A DNA stretch of 64,000 nucleotides from Cephalopachus bancanus (GCA_027257055.1 JAPVLO010000182.1:3038001-3102000); one strand, 5' to 3'. Positions 33,004 through 44,517 are shown, counted from the first letter of the stretch. Numbers and translations: made by a program. The notes: generated by a model from the letters alone, not told the origin.

Positions 33004-33165
33004 GGAGCTCAGTCTTAAGTGACAAACTCAGCAGTCTTGTCACTCCAGCTCTTGGCCTTTCTGAGGTCCCCATCGTGAAGCTTCTCCCCAAGAGACCCCT
33101 TCCCCCGACCCAGACCCAGTGATGCCCCAGACTTTGTCTGAGCATCAACTCCCAGCAGGGAGAGG
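32900..33165 (+). repeat. direct duplication, copy A (upstream of VTCN1 exon 1)
   Basis: Includes the left arm of the preceding Alu and about 160 bp of unique sequence. It shares with 34040-34325 such phrases as AAGTGACAAACTCAGC, GTCTTGTCACTCCAG, GGCCTTTCTGAGGTCCCC and CCAGTGATG. The offset is about 1143-1161 bp. Confidence 0.92.
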
Positions 33166-33484
33166 AACTCTCAGTCCCCAGCTACCTGGCAAAGCTTGAC
33201 ACTTTGAGTGGTTCCAGTCCTCTCTCACTCCGAGATTAAATCTCCCTCCCTAGGACTCCCTTCCACGGTCAGACGTGCTGAATACAAGCCCAGAAGCGAG
33301 GGGTCTGGAAGCTTTTTCTCCTCACCCTCCCACCCACGCTAAGGCTGGGAAAGGTAGCTCTGGGTCCCTGGGTTCACCTGCTCCCAGCCAGCCACTGTGC
33401 CTGCAGGGAATTCTGCACAGCCATGCTGTTTCCTCATACCTGAGCTGTCCACCGCTGCAAGTGCCACTCCCGGCCCCAGCGCAC
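33166..33484 (+). promoter_or_regulatory. VTCN1: VTCN1 5' proximal flank
   Basis: About 320 bp of GC-moderate, repeat-free DNA just before the TATA-like box. I see no interspersed repeat in it. Assignment as proximal promoter rests on its position only. Confidence 0.5.
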
Positions 33485-33521
33485 TATTTAAGGCCGGCAC
33501 ACCAGAGCTGACAGTGAGTCA
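33485..33521 (+). promoter_or_regulatory. VTCN1: VTCN1 core promoter: TATA-like box and AP-1 site
   Basis: A TATTTAA box at 33485-33491 lies about 107 bases before the ATG. A consensus AP-1 site TGAGTCA is at 33515-33521, near where transcription would start (about 30 bases after the TATA-like box). The start site is inferred, not seen. A start there would give a 5' leader of about 80 bases. Confidence 0.55.
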
Positions 33522-33597
33522 TAGCACCCAGGAGGGCCGTGGCCGCTCCGCTCTCCCAGCACCCAGCCACGCCGTGAGAAGCAACCTTTTCCTCACC

Positions 33598-33629
33598 ATG
33601 GCTTCCCTGGGGCAGGTCATCTTCTGGAG
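33598..33629 (+). CDS. VTCN1: VTCN1 (B7-H4) first coding exon, coding part only
   Basis: The ATG sits in a strong Kozak context (CTCACCATGG) and encodes MASLGQVIFW. That is the start of VTCN1/B7-H4; human VTCN1, as I recall it, begins MASLGQILFW. The exon ends with AG at 33628-33629 before a GTAGTG donor, so the next codon is split after two bases and can give the serine (AGC/AGT) that follows in VTCN1. Read without splicing, the frame stops at once (AGG TAG). The exon probably starts near 33515. VTCN1 is a B7-family immunoglobulin membrane protein that inhibits T cells; this exon holds only the beginning of its signal region. The remaining exons lie beyond 64000. The call rests on ten residues plus the exon architecture, so it is strong but short. 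Confidence 0.85.
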
Positions 33630-34039
33630 GTAGTGTTCTCTCCTCTCTCTTCTTACAGGGGAAGGGAACGGGCTGAGGTCTCTGGGCGTGCCGAGCGCTG
33701 CTGGGCTGTCTCACGAGACTCCACCTCTACCTTTGTCTGATTCAGGCTTGGGCCCGTGGGAGCCTGGCCCCATAAGAGCCTAACTGGACTGGACTTGACA
33801 TCGTGTCCAGTCACTCAGGTCACCTGCTCAGGGTGAGGGGGTTTGGGTGGGTGGCCTGCCGTGAAGGGCTGGCACCTGCTGGAGCAGCTTAGACTGAAGA
33901 GAGTGTGTGGCAGGCTAGGAGCTCCCCTGAGATGCCAACTCTGTGAGCACCATGGGGGCACTGAGGGTGGCATGGGCTGCTTGGTGGGATGGAAAAGAAT
34001 CCGTGGCTGTGATGGGGATGCAGCCCTCAGGATGTTTTG

Positions 34040-34325
34040 CAGAGATGGGGTCTTGCTATGTTGCCCAAGCTAGTCTCGACCTCCTGGCCTCCAGCGATTC
34101 TCCTGCCTCGGCCTCCCAAAGTGTTGGGGTAGCAGGTGTGAGCCCACCACGCCCGGCCTGGGTGCTCAGTCCCAATTAAGTGACAAACTCAGCTGTCTTG
34201 TCACTCCAGTTCAAGGCCTTTCTGAGGTCCCCCAGCGTGAATCTCCTTCACAAGAAACACTCCCCCAAGGCCCCAACTCCCAGTGATGACGCAGCCTCTG
34301 TCTGACCATCAGCTACACAGGAAGG
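34040..34325 (+). repeat. direct duplication, copy B (in VTCN1 intron 1), with Alu left arm
   Basis: Starts in an antisense Alu left arm (GCAGAGATGGGGTCTTGCTATG to CCACGCCCGGCCTGGG, 34040-34160). It then repeats the unique sequence of 33003-33165 with roughly 80-85% identity by eye. No Alu right arm is present, so copy B begins inside the Alu. Confidence 0.92.
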
Positions 34326-35094
34326 CGAGCGTGCTTTGAACCTTCTCTGTGGATTTCTCCGCACCCCTGAGCAATTCTCACCAACACCCCTCCCCACGTC
34401 CCAGCTCAGGGATGGGGTCCCTGGTTTTGCCGGGAGAGCCTTGGAGAGGAGACCGCTGCTGCTGCCTCTGCCTGACTCGCCAGAGGTGAAGACAGAAAGA
34501 AGTGGCCTCCCCTACCTTTCGCCTCTCTGCTGAGCTCCATCCTAATGGCTCCTTTTTTCCTCAGAGTATCATTTGGCTTTCTGGAAGGGAAGAGACGGAA
34601 CGTGACGGGCTTTCTCGAAACGGTTGGCACGTCCGTGTCCGTGTTCGGGAAGACTGACACTTGTTGGCCCCGGAGGTTGTTGGAAGGACCAATCTGCCCA
34701 TGTCCACGTATCTTTTCTCACGAAAGGCAGAAAGAAGGGCTTGAGAGAAGGAGGGAGGAAGGGAAGCCTCAGATGAACAGTGAAACGTTGGTGAAGGTCT
34801 GAGAGAACAGCGTGGCTTCCCAGAGCCAGCCTAGAAAATTATTTTCCTTGAGACAAAGCATCAGCTTCCTCACTGGTGTGCATCTCAAATCACGAGCCAG
34901 GCGGGGGTGGGGTGGGGGACACCGTGAGGCCGGCAGGGGCTGCTGAGACAGCGCACCCTTCCCTGCGCCTGGCGGGGACACTCTGCTTCATCAGATGCCT
35001 GAGAAGCAGCAGGTGGCGGGGACTTCCATCCTGACTTTTCTGCCCGGAGAGAAAGTTCCCGCGAAGCACCTAGGTCAGAGGAGCTAGCGTGCGG
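34326..35094. other. VTCN1 intron 1, unassigned
   Basis: No repeat I can name and no exon-like frame. A DNA stretch with a GAAGGGCTTGAGAGAAGG purine-rich segment near 34733. Confidence 0.4.
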
Positions 35095-35190
35095 TGAGCG
35101 CCTCTCTCGCTGGCCGGCACTGTGTGAAGGTCACTGTCACCTCTGAGAAATTAAGTCTCTCGCCCACAGCAAAGTGACCCTGTGACTGTG
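35095..35190 (-). mobile_element. MIR SINE (antisense)
   Basis: GTGAGCGCCTCTCTCGCTGGCCGGCACTGTG, then CACCTCTGAGAAATTAAGTC and 'gcccacagcaaagtgacc', follow reverse-complement MIR. Confidence 0.65.
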
Positions 35191-35685
35191 CGTGAGGGGA
35201 CTTGCTCTGAGCCCCACGCGCTCTCCTGGTCCCGTGCTGCCCCAGCCTTCTCACCCCCATCCCTCCAGCTCTGGTCCCCAGGATAGGAAACATGCCTCCT
35301 TTAACAAGTGGCTCTGTGGTTCCAAGGACGCATGTGTGGGCTCTCTAAGAGTATTTTACAACCAGTCGGACAGGTTCAGCCAGAGGATTAGCCAGAGGTG
35401 GGTGTTTGAAATTCAGATCTCCCACCCTGCGGAGACCCACTGAAACCAACAGAGGCGCCTCTTGTTGGCCCCAGCATGCCTTGCTATTTATGCTCTGCAG
35501 TCGCGAGGGTAGTGACCCTCCCCGAGGGTGGCAAGTCCTTTGTGCAAGGGGACCACCAGGAAGAGGGGCAATGAGCAGCTTTCGAGGGAGCAGGATCTTG
35601 GAGCTTGCAGGTGGAGCCCACCTGGGGGAACTCTTGGCCCTAACCAACCCTCTTCCTCTGCCAAAATTTCCTTACTTCAGTAAAA
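35191..35685. other. VTCN1 intron 1, unassigned
   Basis: No repeat or exon that I can support. Confidence 0.4.
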
Positions 35686-35687
35686 AT

Positions 35688-35873
35688 GCTGAGACCAGCC
35701 TGGGCAACATAGAAAGACCTCATCTCTAAAATAAAAAAATAAGAAGCGAGCCGGGTATGGTGGTGTGCGTCTGTGGTCCTAGCTACTCGGAAGGCTGAGA
35801 TGGAAGGATCACTTGAGCCCAGGAGGTGAGCTGCACTTCAGTTGGGCAGCAGAGTGAGACCCGACTCAAAAAC
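35688..35873 (+). mobile_element. 5'-truncated Alu SINE
   Basis: Begins in the left arm at TGAGACCAGCCTGGGCAACA; the right arm is shortened and the tail is AAAACAAAGGC... Confidence 0.9.
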
Positions 35874-35889
35874 AAAGGCAGCAACAAAA

Positions 35890-36215
35890 CAACAAACAGT
35901 GATGATGACACTGGTAGTGCAGAAAGGGTCATGAGAAGGCTTGCCATCCCCGGCAGACCCAGTGGATTAGTCTCTTAAATAATTGCCAGAGAGCTAAATG
36001 CCTTCAAATCTCACCGAGAAAACATGCTGCTCGGGGGGGGGGGGATGCTGGTGTGCAGCCTCATCCATGCCTGGTCTCCTTGCACATTTAGGAGTTGTGT
36101 GATCAGATCACCCACCCCACTCCCCCCGTCACAGCTGTCAATGGCAACAGCATTCACCCATGGAACATTTGCCAAGTGCCTGTAAGGAGGCCAGGAGTAG
36201 AAAACCCTGGCCCTG
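35890..36215. other. VTCN1 intron 1, partly L2-like
   Basis: Has a G homopolymer of about 12 at 36032-36044. 36145-36185 ('aacagcattcacccatggaacatttgccaagtgcc') resembles an antisense L2 3' terminus, possibly the outer end of the L2 that resumes at 36490. Confidence 0.4.
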
Positions 36216-36247
36216 GGATCCAGTCAACAATATATATATATTTGTTT

Positions 36248-36485
36248 GGTTTTTTTTTTGAGTTGGAGTCTCACTCTGTCAGCCAGACTCCGGCGATCCT
36301 TCCGCCTCAGCCTTCCGAGTAGCCGGAATTACAGGCGCGCGCTACCACGCCCGGCTGATTTTTTGATTTATTGTAGAGATGAGGTCTCGCTGCCCAGGCG
36401 GGTCTCGAACCCGCGGGCTCAGGCAATCCACTCACCTCAGCCTCCCAAAGTGCTAGGATTACAGGCTGAGCCACCGAGCCCGGCT
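36248..36485 (-). mobile_element. Alu SINE, T-arm subfamily, with internal deletion and target site duplication
   Basis: The repeat CCAGTCAACAATAT is at 36220-36233 and 36486-36499. The right arm jumps from CTCTGTCAGCCAGACTCC to GGCGATCCTTCC, losing about 50 bases. The T-arm motif GGGTCTCGAACCCGCGGG is perfect. Confidence 0.96.
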
Positions 36486-37162
36486 CCAGTCAACAATATT
36501 AACTGAGCACGTATTAGGCACTAGATATTGCACCAGACACTGGGGCAAAGGAGAATAAGAGGCTGTCAAGGTCATAGCCTAATGGGGGAGAAAGACTCCC
36601 AAGCAGATAATTCTAACATGCCATTCATAAGTCAGACAATCAGCACATGATAAAGAGATGCAGTCCTCTCACCCAGGGCTTTGGCGAAGGGTTCCTGAGT
36701 CAGACGATGGCTGGGCTGTGTCTTAAAAACTGAGCTAGTGTGATCCGGGTGGAGAAGGTTGGAAAGGGCCCTCCAGGTAGAGGGCATGGAATCAAATCAA
36801 ATCACATAGAGCTCATGACCCGCACGGCCTGTTGGAAAGCTGCCAGGCGCTCTGTGTTATCCTCACAGCATGACGTTCACTGAGGGCTGAGGCTGGGAGG
36901 TCCTGCCAGCTCACGCCAGCCTGTTTACCAGACTGAGAGCGGGTGTCTGTCGTTGGCGACGAGGAGGCAGCCCCTGCAAGGCACTCAAGCAGGCGGGTCT
37001 TGCTGGTTTCCGTCTGAGTGGGGCAGCAAGGAGGGAGGCCAGGAAGACAGCTGGGAGACGCGAGGAGTCAGAGGGCGCAGAGTGAGGGGGACCCAGTGGA
37101 GGGTGGGAGGCCGGGGAGGAGCATGGATTCAAGAAACAGCTAGAACTATCGATTGATTGATC

Positions 37163-37440
<278 letters not shown>

Positions 37441-37757
37441 TAGGACTTTAAAATGGATGATATTAGATCCATGACTGGAGGGGCAGGGAGGGTGGTGCAG
37501 AATAGGAGTGTCTGAGGTCAAGGGCAGAGCCCGGAAGAAATTCCCTGTTTCAGGATCGGGTGGAGTAAATCAGGGAACAGGGAAGAAAAAGGAGGGCTGG
37601 TCAACATATTGAACCTGAGATCCCTCCAGGACCTTCAGAGAGAGATGCTGGTGGGCGGGAGAGGGCATGAGGCCAACACTAGAAGCAGTCGGGGCTGGGA
37701 ATTGACATCTGAGTGCCAGCAGCACAAAGACAGGGCGTGGCCGTTCAGGGTGTCTTC

Positions 37758-38069
37758 TTCTCCTTCTATTTTTTTTTTTTTTTTTTTGAGTCGGAGTCTC
37801 ACTCTGTCGCCCAGAGTGGAGCGCAGTGGCACTCTCATGGTTACTGCCGCCTCAAACCCCTGGGCTCAGATCCTTCCACCTCAGCCTGCGAAAGTAGCTG
37901 GGGCTACAGGCATGCACCACCACACCTGGCTAATTTGTAAAATGTATTGGAGAGACAAAAATCTCGCCATGTTGCCCAGGCTGGTCTCGAACCCCTGGGC
38001 TCAGTCTATCCTCTCACCTCTGCCTCCCAAAGTGCTGGGATCCCAGGTGTGAGGCACCGTGTCTGGCCC
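37758..38069 (-). mobile_element. Alu SINE with target site duplication
   Basis: Antisense dimer with a poly-T head; GGGTGTCTTC occurs at 37748-37757 and 38070-38079. The left arm has ACCCCTGGGCTC, so it is not the T-arm form. Confidence 0.93.
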
Positions 38070-38440
38070 GGGTGTCTTCCAGGAAGAGCGTGTGGAGGGA
38101 GAGGAGCAAGGGGCCGGGATGGAGAGCAGAAGAACGCCGGTCTTCAAGGGCCGGCAGACGCGGGTGGAGCAAAGAGCTGGGGGACACCAAGGTGGTGAGA
38201 GGGCGAGGCACTCAGTGTCAGCAGAGCAGAGTTTCCCGAAGAACCCAGGGCTAGGGATCCGTGGAACTCGCTCTGTTTCATCTGAAGTCACCAGTGACAA
38301 CGGTGTTGAAGACACGTCGTAGGAAGGAAGCCATCAGCCAGAGAAGGAGCAAAGGAAGGGGGAGGAATTACAGAACGGGAAGACCAGAGCAGAGATGGCT
38401 CCTTGGAAACTTGGTTTCCCTTTCCCTTAAGTCTTCGAGC

Positions 38441-38760
38441 TGGTACCTGGCTTAGACATCCCAGACCCCGGAGGCCAGAGAAAACGGTGCTTGAAAGCTT
38501 GCCTGCTGAGAAAACCTTGCCCAGGCCTGAGCTGCGAAGACCTCAGCACCAGCCACATTGATGCTTGAGTCACCCTGAGATAAGAAAAGACGGGCCCAAC
38601 TTCCAGCCTCTGTGAGCCTGTAAAGTCTTAGTCTACAGGGCCTTCGGAGCCCGCTCCATGAAACGCACGGGAATCTGCGGACTCACATAAATCATACACT
38701 GGAAGACTTAAATAGGGGGCCCCTGTGTTCCTGCCCCTGTCAGGGGTACGTTATTTCCTG
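38441..38760. other. VTCN1 intron 1, unassigned
   Basis: No repeat or exon that I can support. Confidence 0.4.
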
Positions 38761-38985
38761 ACGTTTTCTGAGCATGAGATTTCCCCCATCTCACCGGTTA
38801 TAATTCCTTCACCATTCAGCTCAAATGCCACTTCTGCCCTGAAGTCTCGCTGGGGCTTTCCAGGTGCCATTAATTGCCTCCTTTCATGTTCACAGCCGGC
38901 TGCGTTGATGAATCTCTGTTCCTGGTGCCCATCTGTTTCTCTCCCCAGGGTCAGCTCCCTGCGGGTCTGGACTCTGTGCTGCCCA
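38761..38985 (+). mobile_element. L2 LINE 3' region
   Basis: Sense L2 phrases: 'ttcaccattcagctcaaatgccacttctgccctgaagtctcgctggggctttcc' spans 38809-38862, followed by 'catctgtttctctcccc'. Confidence 0.7.
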
Positions 38986-39004
38986 TCCTGGGAGGGAGGC
39001 CGTG

Positions 39005-39200
39005 TAGCATCTGGGCTCTGGGATCAGACTGCCTGGGTTCCAATCCTTGTGCCTCCACGAACACTGACTTTCTCTGAGCTTTAATTTTCCTGTCCGTAAA
39101 ATGTGGCTTGTAACGGTACCTAACTCCTAGGGTTGTGTGAATGGTGTGTGATAAGTATGTGCTGGGAACATCCTCTGAGCTCCACAAACATTAGCTACTG
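39005..39200 (+). mobile_element. MIR SINE
   Basis: Sense MIR: GACTGCCTGGGTTCCAATCC, 'ttctctgagctttaattttcctgtccgtaaaatg' and CTCCTAGGGTTGTGTGAATGG in the right order. Confidence 0.9.
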
Positions 39201-39275
39201 CTATAGTCATTACTTATAACTCCCTCTACAACGCCTGGCACCTGGTTGGCTCTCCACAAAAATTTGTTAATTTCT

Positions 39276-39569
39276 TTTTTTTTTCCTTTTCTTTTTGAGT
39301 CAGGGTTTCACTCTGTCGCCCAAGCTGGAGTACAGTGGCACGAGCATGGCTCACCGCAGCCTTGACCTCCGGTGCTTAAACGAGCCTTCTGCCTCAGCCT
39401 GCCGAGTCGCTGGGACTACAGGCATGCACCGCCATGCCCAGCTGAGTTTTTTATTTTTTGTAGACAAGGTTTCACTGTGTTGCCCAGGCTGGTCTCGAAC
39501 TCCTGGGCTCAAGCAATCCTATCGCCTTGGCCTCCCAAAGTGCTGGGATTATAGGCACTGCACCCGGCC
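39276..39569 (-). mobile_element. Alu SINE with target site duplication
   Basis: Antisense dimer. The flanking repeat is AAAAATTTGTTAATTTCT at 39258-39275 and AAAAATGTGTTAGTTTCT at 39570-39587. Private marks: GAGTACAGTGG, TTAAACGAGCCTTC, CAGCCTGCCGAGTC and GTAGACAAGGT. Confidence 0.95.
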
Positions 39570-39689
39570 AAAAATGTGTTAGTTTCTAGCCCGTGCCTCC
39601 ACTGGCACTTCTGTCCCTGAAATAGCTGTTTTGCTGAGGACATACTTTGGATGAACTGCCCCTGGGGCCATTTTTAAAAATTTTTTAAT

Positions 39690-39965
39690 TTTTTTTTTTT
39701 TCTTTTTTTTTGAGTCAGGGTCTTTACTCGGTTTGCCCAAAACTGGAGTACAGTGGCCGGGTTGGCCACGCAGCCTTTACCTCCGGGCTAAACGAGCCTT
39801 CCGCCTCAGCCTGCCGAGTCCGGGACTTTCAGGCATGCACCGCCATGCCCAGCTGATTTTTTTTTTTTGTAGACAAGGTCCCGTGTTGCCCAGGCGGTCT
39901 CGAACCCGGGCTCAGGCAATCCACCGGCCTCAAAGGCTCCGAAAGGCCGCAGGAAAATTACTAGG
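39690..39965 (-). mobile_element. aberrant, hybrid-looking Alu SINE
   Basis: Shares the private marks of its neighbour at 39276-39569 (GAGTACAGTGG, CTAAACGAGCCTTC, CAGCCTGCCGAGTC, GTAGACAAGGT). It has scattered 1-4 base losses and substitutions, and its left arm (CTCGAACCCGGGCTCAGGCAATCCACCGG) looks like the T-arm subfamily. The 5' end dissolves into CTCCGAAAGGCCGCAGG. It is either a duplicate and conversion product or a poorly called piece of assembly. Confidence 0.85.
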
Positions 39966-40340
39966 GCCCCAGGCACCACCGAAAACCCAGCTTCCCTGGG
40001 GTCTCTTAAAGACAATGAACTCTAGCAGAACTCCGGAGAATATTCATAGAACACTCAGATTCTTGTTCTGGAAAAAAAAAAATCAAGTTCATCCTCTCTT
40101 TTGCTGCCATTCAGGAATCTAAGACACTCCTTCTCTAAACCTGAGGATGCTAGGGCTTAGACTCATTAAATGTCTGGCTCTGCCAGTAACGAGCAGTAAC
40201 AGGTGGTGGTGAAGAGCTTCGGGTGGGTTTCGGTGAGTCTGGGAGGCCTTGTGTGTGCACCTCGGTCAAATCTCTCATGAGCCACTGCTGACACTAAGAA
40301 CAACCACCCCAGGGGAAGTTGGAGCTGTGGACCCATGACC
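39966..40340. other. VTCN1 intron 1, unassigned
   Basis: No repeat or exon that I can support. The beginning (39966-40010) may still belong to the aberrant Alu. Confidence 0.4.
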
Positions 40341-40344
40341 AGGC

Positions 40345-40475
40345 ACTCGGTAATGGTTAACTGGCTACACCGTCTCACAGTCCTACTTATCTCCATTTCA
40401 TAGACGCAAGCGTTGAGACGAGATAACTTGCTCAATGTCTCCAGTCAGCCAACGGCAGGAACCAACACATTACTG
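40345..40475 (-). mobile_element. MIR SINE (antisense)
   Basis: 'cctacttatctccatttcatagacgcaagcgttgagac' and 'ataacttgctcaatgtctccagtcagcc' follow the reverse-complement MIR core. Confidence 0.75.
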
Positions 40476-40517
40476 CCTAGTCCTCTATGCCAAATTTTAT
40501 TAGAAAAGTACCTTTCT

Positions 40518-41695
<1,178 letters not shown>

Positions 41696-41699
41696 ATCT

Positions 41700-41890
41700 C
41701 TCCACATCCTAGCTGGCTGACCTCAAGGAAGTTACTAAACCTCCAGTGTCTTCATTTCCTCTTCAGTAAAGTGGGTGTTAATAATAGTACCTCACCCGTG
41801 GGACTGTCGTGAAGACTTAATGAGTTAATACATGCAAAGAGCTCAGTGCAGCGTCTTGTACATAATTTGCATTTGGTATATTAATCACTC
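41700..41890 (+). mobile_element. MIR SINE
   Basis: Sense MIR: 'tgacctcaaggaagttactaaacc', AATAATAGTACCTCACCCG, 'aatgagttaatacatgcaaagagctc'. Confidence 0.92.
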
Positions 41891-41899
41891 ATATTAAAT

Positions 41900-42189
41900 T
41901 ATTCCCGCCAATGTTTTTATGGAATAAATAACAAAGGGACTCGGAGGGAGAGAGAGGAATGACAAGTCCAACAATAGCAGCTGGGTTGAAGGATATTTTG
42001 TGTCTGGAGTCTTCTGAGATTTCAGTGGACTCAAGATACCTTCTTTCTAGTCCTTGTTCTGTGAGATATGGGAAAGTCCTCTGCCACCTTAGGTGATGAA
42101 CTTGAACTCTAAGGCTGAACCTTGTCCTTACTTAATACCCAAAGTATTGAGTATTAGTACTCAGAGTCTGAACCCTGTCCTAACATAAT
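41900..42189. other. VTCN1 intron 1, unassigned
   Basis: Includes a small imperfect repeat: 'ctctaaggctgaaccttgtccttacttaatac' (42107) and 'ctcagagtctgaaccctgtcctaacataatac' (42160), each with AGTATTGAGTATTAGTAC between them. Confidence 0.5.
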
Positions 42190-42665
42190 ACTCCAGGTAC
42201 GGAATCCAGCCGCACCTGCATCACCTGGGAACTGTTAGAAATACAAATTCTCAGCTGGGTTCGGTGGCTCAGCCTGTAATCCCGCACCTTTGAAAGGCTG
42301 AGGTGAGTGGATTGCCTGAGCCCGCGGGTTCGAGACCCACCTGGGCAACTTGGTGAGACCTCATCTCTACAATAAATCAAAAATCAGCCGGGTGTGGTAG
42401 TGCGTGCCTGTAGTTCCAGCTACTTGGAAGGCTGAGACGGAAGGAATCACGGAGCCCAGCGGGTCGAGGCTGCAGTGGCCGGGAGTGGCCACTGCACTCC
42501 AGTCTGGGCAACAGAGTGGGACTCCAACTCAAAAAAAAAAAAAAAAAAATGCAAATTCTTACATCTCCTTCCTCCTCCACTACCACACTACGAATGAATC
42601 ACAAACTCCAGGGGTGGGGCCCAGTCACCTGTGGCTTAACAAGCCTTCTAAGTGATTCTGATGCA
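42190..42665 (+). mobile_element. MER5A-type hAT element split by an Alu
   Basis: Left part: 'gcacctgcatcacctgggaactgttagaaatacaaattctc'. After the Alu: 'gggtggggcccagtcacctgtggcttaacaagcc' and AAGTGATTCTGATGCAC, the MER5A order. Confidence 0.85.
42254..42548 (+). mobile_element. Alu SINE, T-arm subfamily, with target site duplication
   Basis: The repeat ATACAAATTCTCA / ATGCAAATTCTTA is at 42241-42253 and 42549-42561, inside MER5A. Left arm GCGGGTTCGAGACCCAC, one stem change. Confidence 0.97.
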
Positions 42666-43120
42666 CTTTCAAGTTCAAGGAGTATCCTGTTAGCGTTCTC
42701 CTTGGGCTCATTGATTCCTGAGGAAAAGCACAAAGATTTAATCCAGCTAGAAATAAATTTCACCTGGGATCATTTATCACCCCACATGCCTCTTTACGGC
42801 AATGAGCTAAAAAGCAGCTGATGGGTCTCCATGAAAACAAGGGAGAAGCCATGATGTTTCCGCAGGTAAGAAGCCCAGGTTGTTTTTCTCTCTAGATGGG
42901 CTTTTCACAGTCCTGAGCCATCTGCCGGGAAGCCTTCAAATGCATTCCTACCGGCCGGCACAGCAGTCAGGGATGAAGGGGCAGGCAGTTTTACCTCTTT
43001 CTTTTAAAGTGGAAAATCTCGTAGAATAAAAACCATGAAAGATGTGAGTGACAGAGAGCGCATCCATGAAACTTAGAGGTGTTGAACGGTCCCTTTCAGC
43101 TTCCTGTCTGGTACCTCCAC
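42666..43120. other. VTCN1 intron 1, unassigned
   Basis: No repeat or exon that I can support. Confidence 0.4.
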
Positions 43121-43124
43121 GCCC

Positions 43125-44170
43125 AGGATGGCCGTGCCACACCTCTCTCCTCTCTCCAACGCTTTCTACCCACAAGCCGTGCTCCCACCCCAGTGTCAGA
43201 TGATTATCTCGCTGTACCCTTCCCTGAGAAAATAGAAGCCAGCAGCCAGACATTGCTTCATCTCTTCACTTCCAAAATGACCTGCTACGCTCACTGTGCC
43301 CTTTTTCTCTGCCTCCCCTCCTCGTACCAGAGGATTTGCTCAGCTCCCAGCAAAGGTCAACCCCTCTGTGCCCTGGATCCATCTCATCTCCTAGCTCAGA
43401 ACACCTCCTCCGGCTGACATCATCAGTCTCTCCTCCGCACCTCTATTATCCCAGTCAGCATGCAACGCATGAGTCAGGGTCCTCTATCTTAAAAGAAAAA
43501 CCCCCTCTCAGCCTCACAACTCTGCCAGCCACCCACCCCATCTCTCTTTTTTCCTCTTCAGCAAGCCGGTTGCTAGTGTTGTCTGGATCATACTGGTTTC
43601 TTGGTGTGGGGGCAGGGGGAGTGTGAAGTGGACGTTCCCAGCACAGACAGGGGCCATGGTTGCCTGGGTCCACCCGATCCCAGGTCTGCTGCTTTCTAGC
43701 TGGGTGAACTTGGACAAGTAATTGTGCCCGAATTTCTCATCTGTCAACTGGGTATAATACTAGAATCTACGTTATATGACTATTGTGGGAATTATATGCA
43801 CTAAGACATACAAGGCACTTAGCAGACGCTTGCTGTAAGCCACTTATTCTTCTGTTATTCTCTCCTCAACTTACTCGAGCTGGATTTTGTCCCCACTCTG
43901 CCAAGTAGTGCCCCTGTCTATGCCTCTCATCACCTCCATGTTGCCAAATCCGGTGTTTCTTTCTCTGTTTCTATCTTGTCTTCACAACGGGATTCAGCAC
44001 AGATGTCCCCAGCCCCCTTCTGGAAACACTGCCTTCTCTTGGTTTCCAGGACACTACACTCCCGATTTACTGCTCTTCCCCCTCAGCCCGTGACACTGGT
44101 CTGGTCTCTTGGGGTGGGCCTCTGCTTCCTCACACCTCATCCAGTGGTAGCAGCTTTCCTCCTGTTGAAA
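43125..44170 (+). mobile_element. L2 LINE ORF2 region, split by a MIR
   Basis: Sense L2: 'caaaggtcaacccctctgtgccctggatccatctc', 'catcatcagtctctcctcc', 'cagtcagcatgcaacgcatgagtcagg', and after the MIR 'ctcctcaacttactcgagctggattttgtccccac' and 'cctccatgttgccaaatcc'. Degraded; no open frame. Confidence 0.75.
43655..43860 (+). mobile_element. MIR SINE inside L2
   Basis: Sense MIR: 'ggttgcctgggtccacccgatccc', CTTTCTAGCTGGGTGAACTTGG, CTCATCTGTCAACTGGG and 'aaggcacttagcagacgcttgctg'. L2 sequence continues on both sides. Confidence 0.9.
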
Positions 44171-44179
44171 GAAAAAACT

Positions 44180-44458
44180 GGCCAGACGTGGTGGCCAGTC
44201 ACACTCGTAACCCCAGCACTTTGTAAGGCTGAGGCAGGAGGATCGCTGGAGACCACCCTAGGCAACATAGTGAGACCATGTCTCTACAGAACATAAAGAA
44301 ACTATCTGGGTGGGGTGGTGTGTGCTTGTACTTCCAATTATTTGGGAAGGTGAGGCAGAAGAATTGCTGGAGTCCAGGAGGTGGAGGCTGTGGTGAGCCG
44401 TGATTGTGCTACTGCACAATAGCCCAGGTGACAGGCTGAGACCCTTGACTCAAAAAAA
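44180..44458 (+). mobile_element. Alu SINE
   Basis: Older dimer, GGCCAGACGTGGTGGCC to ACCCTTGACTCAAAAAAAG. Confidence 0.93.
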
Positions 44459-44517
44459 GAAAGAGAGAAAGAGAAGAGGGGGAGCGGGAAAGCGGGGGAG
44501 AGGAAGGAAGGAAGGAC
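44459..44517 (+). repeat. polypurine (GA/GGAA) tract
   Basis: About 60 bases of only A and G apart from a few C: AAGAGAGAAAGAGAAGAGG... GGAAGGAAGGAAGG. It has grown from the A tail of the preceding Alu. Confidence 0.9.
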
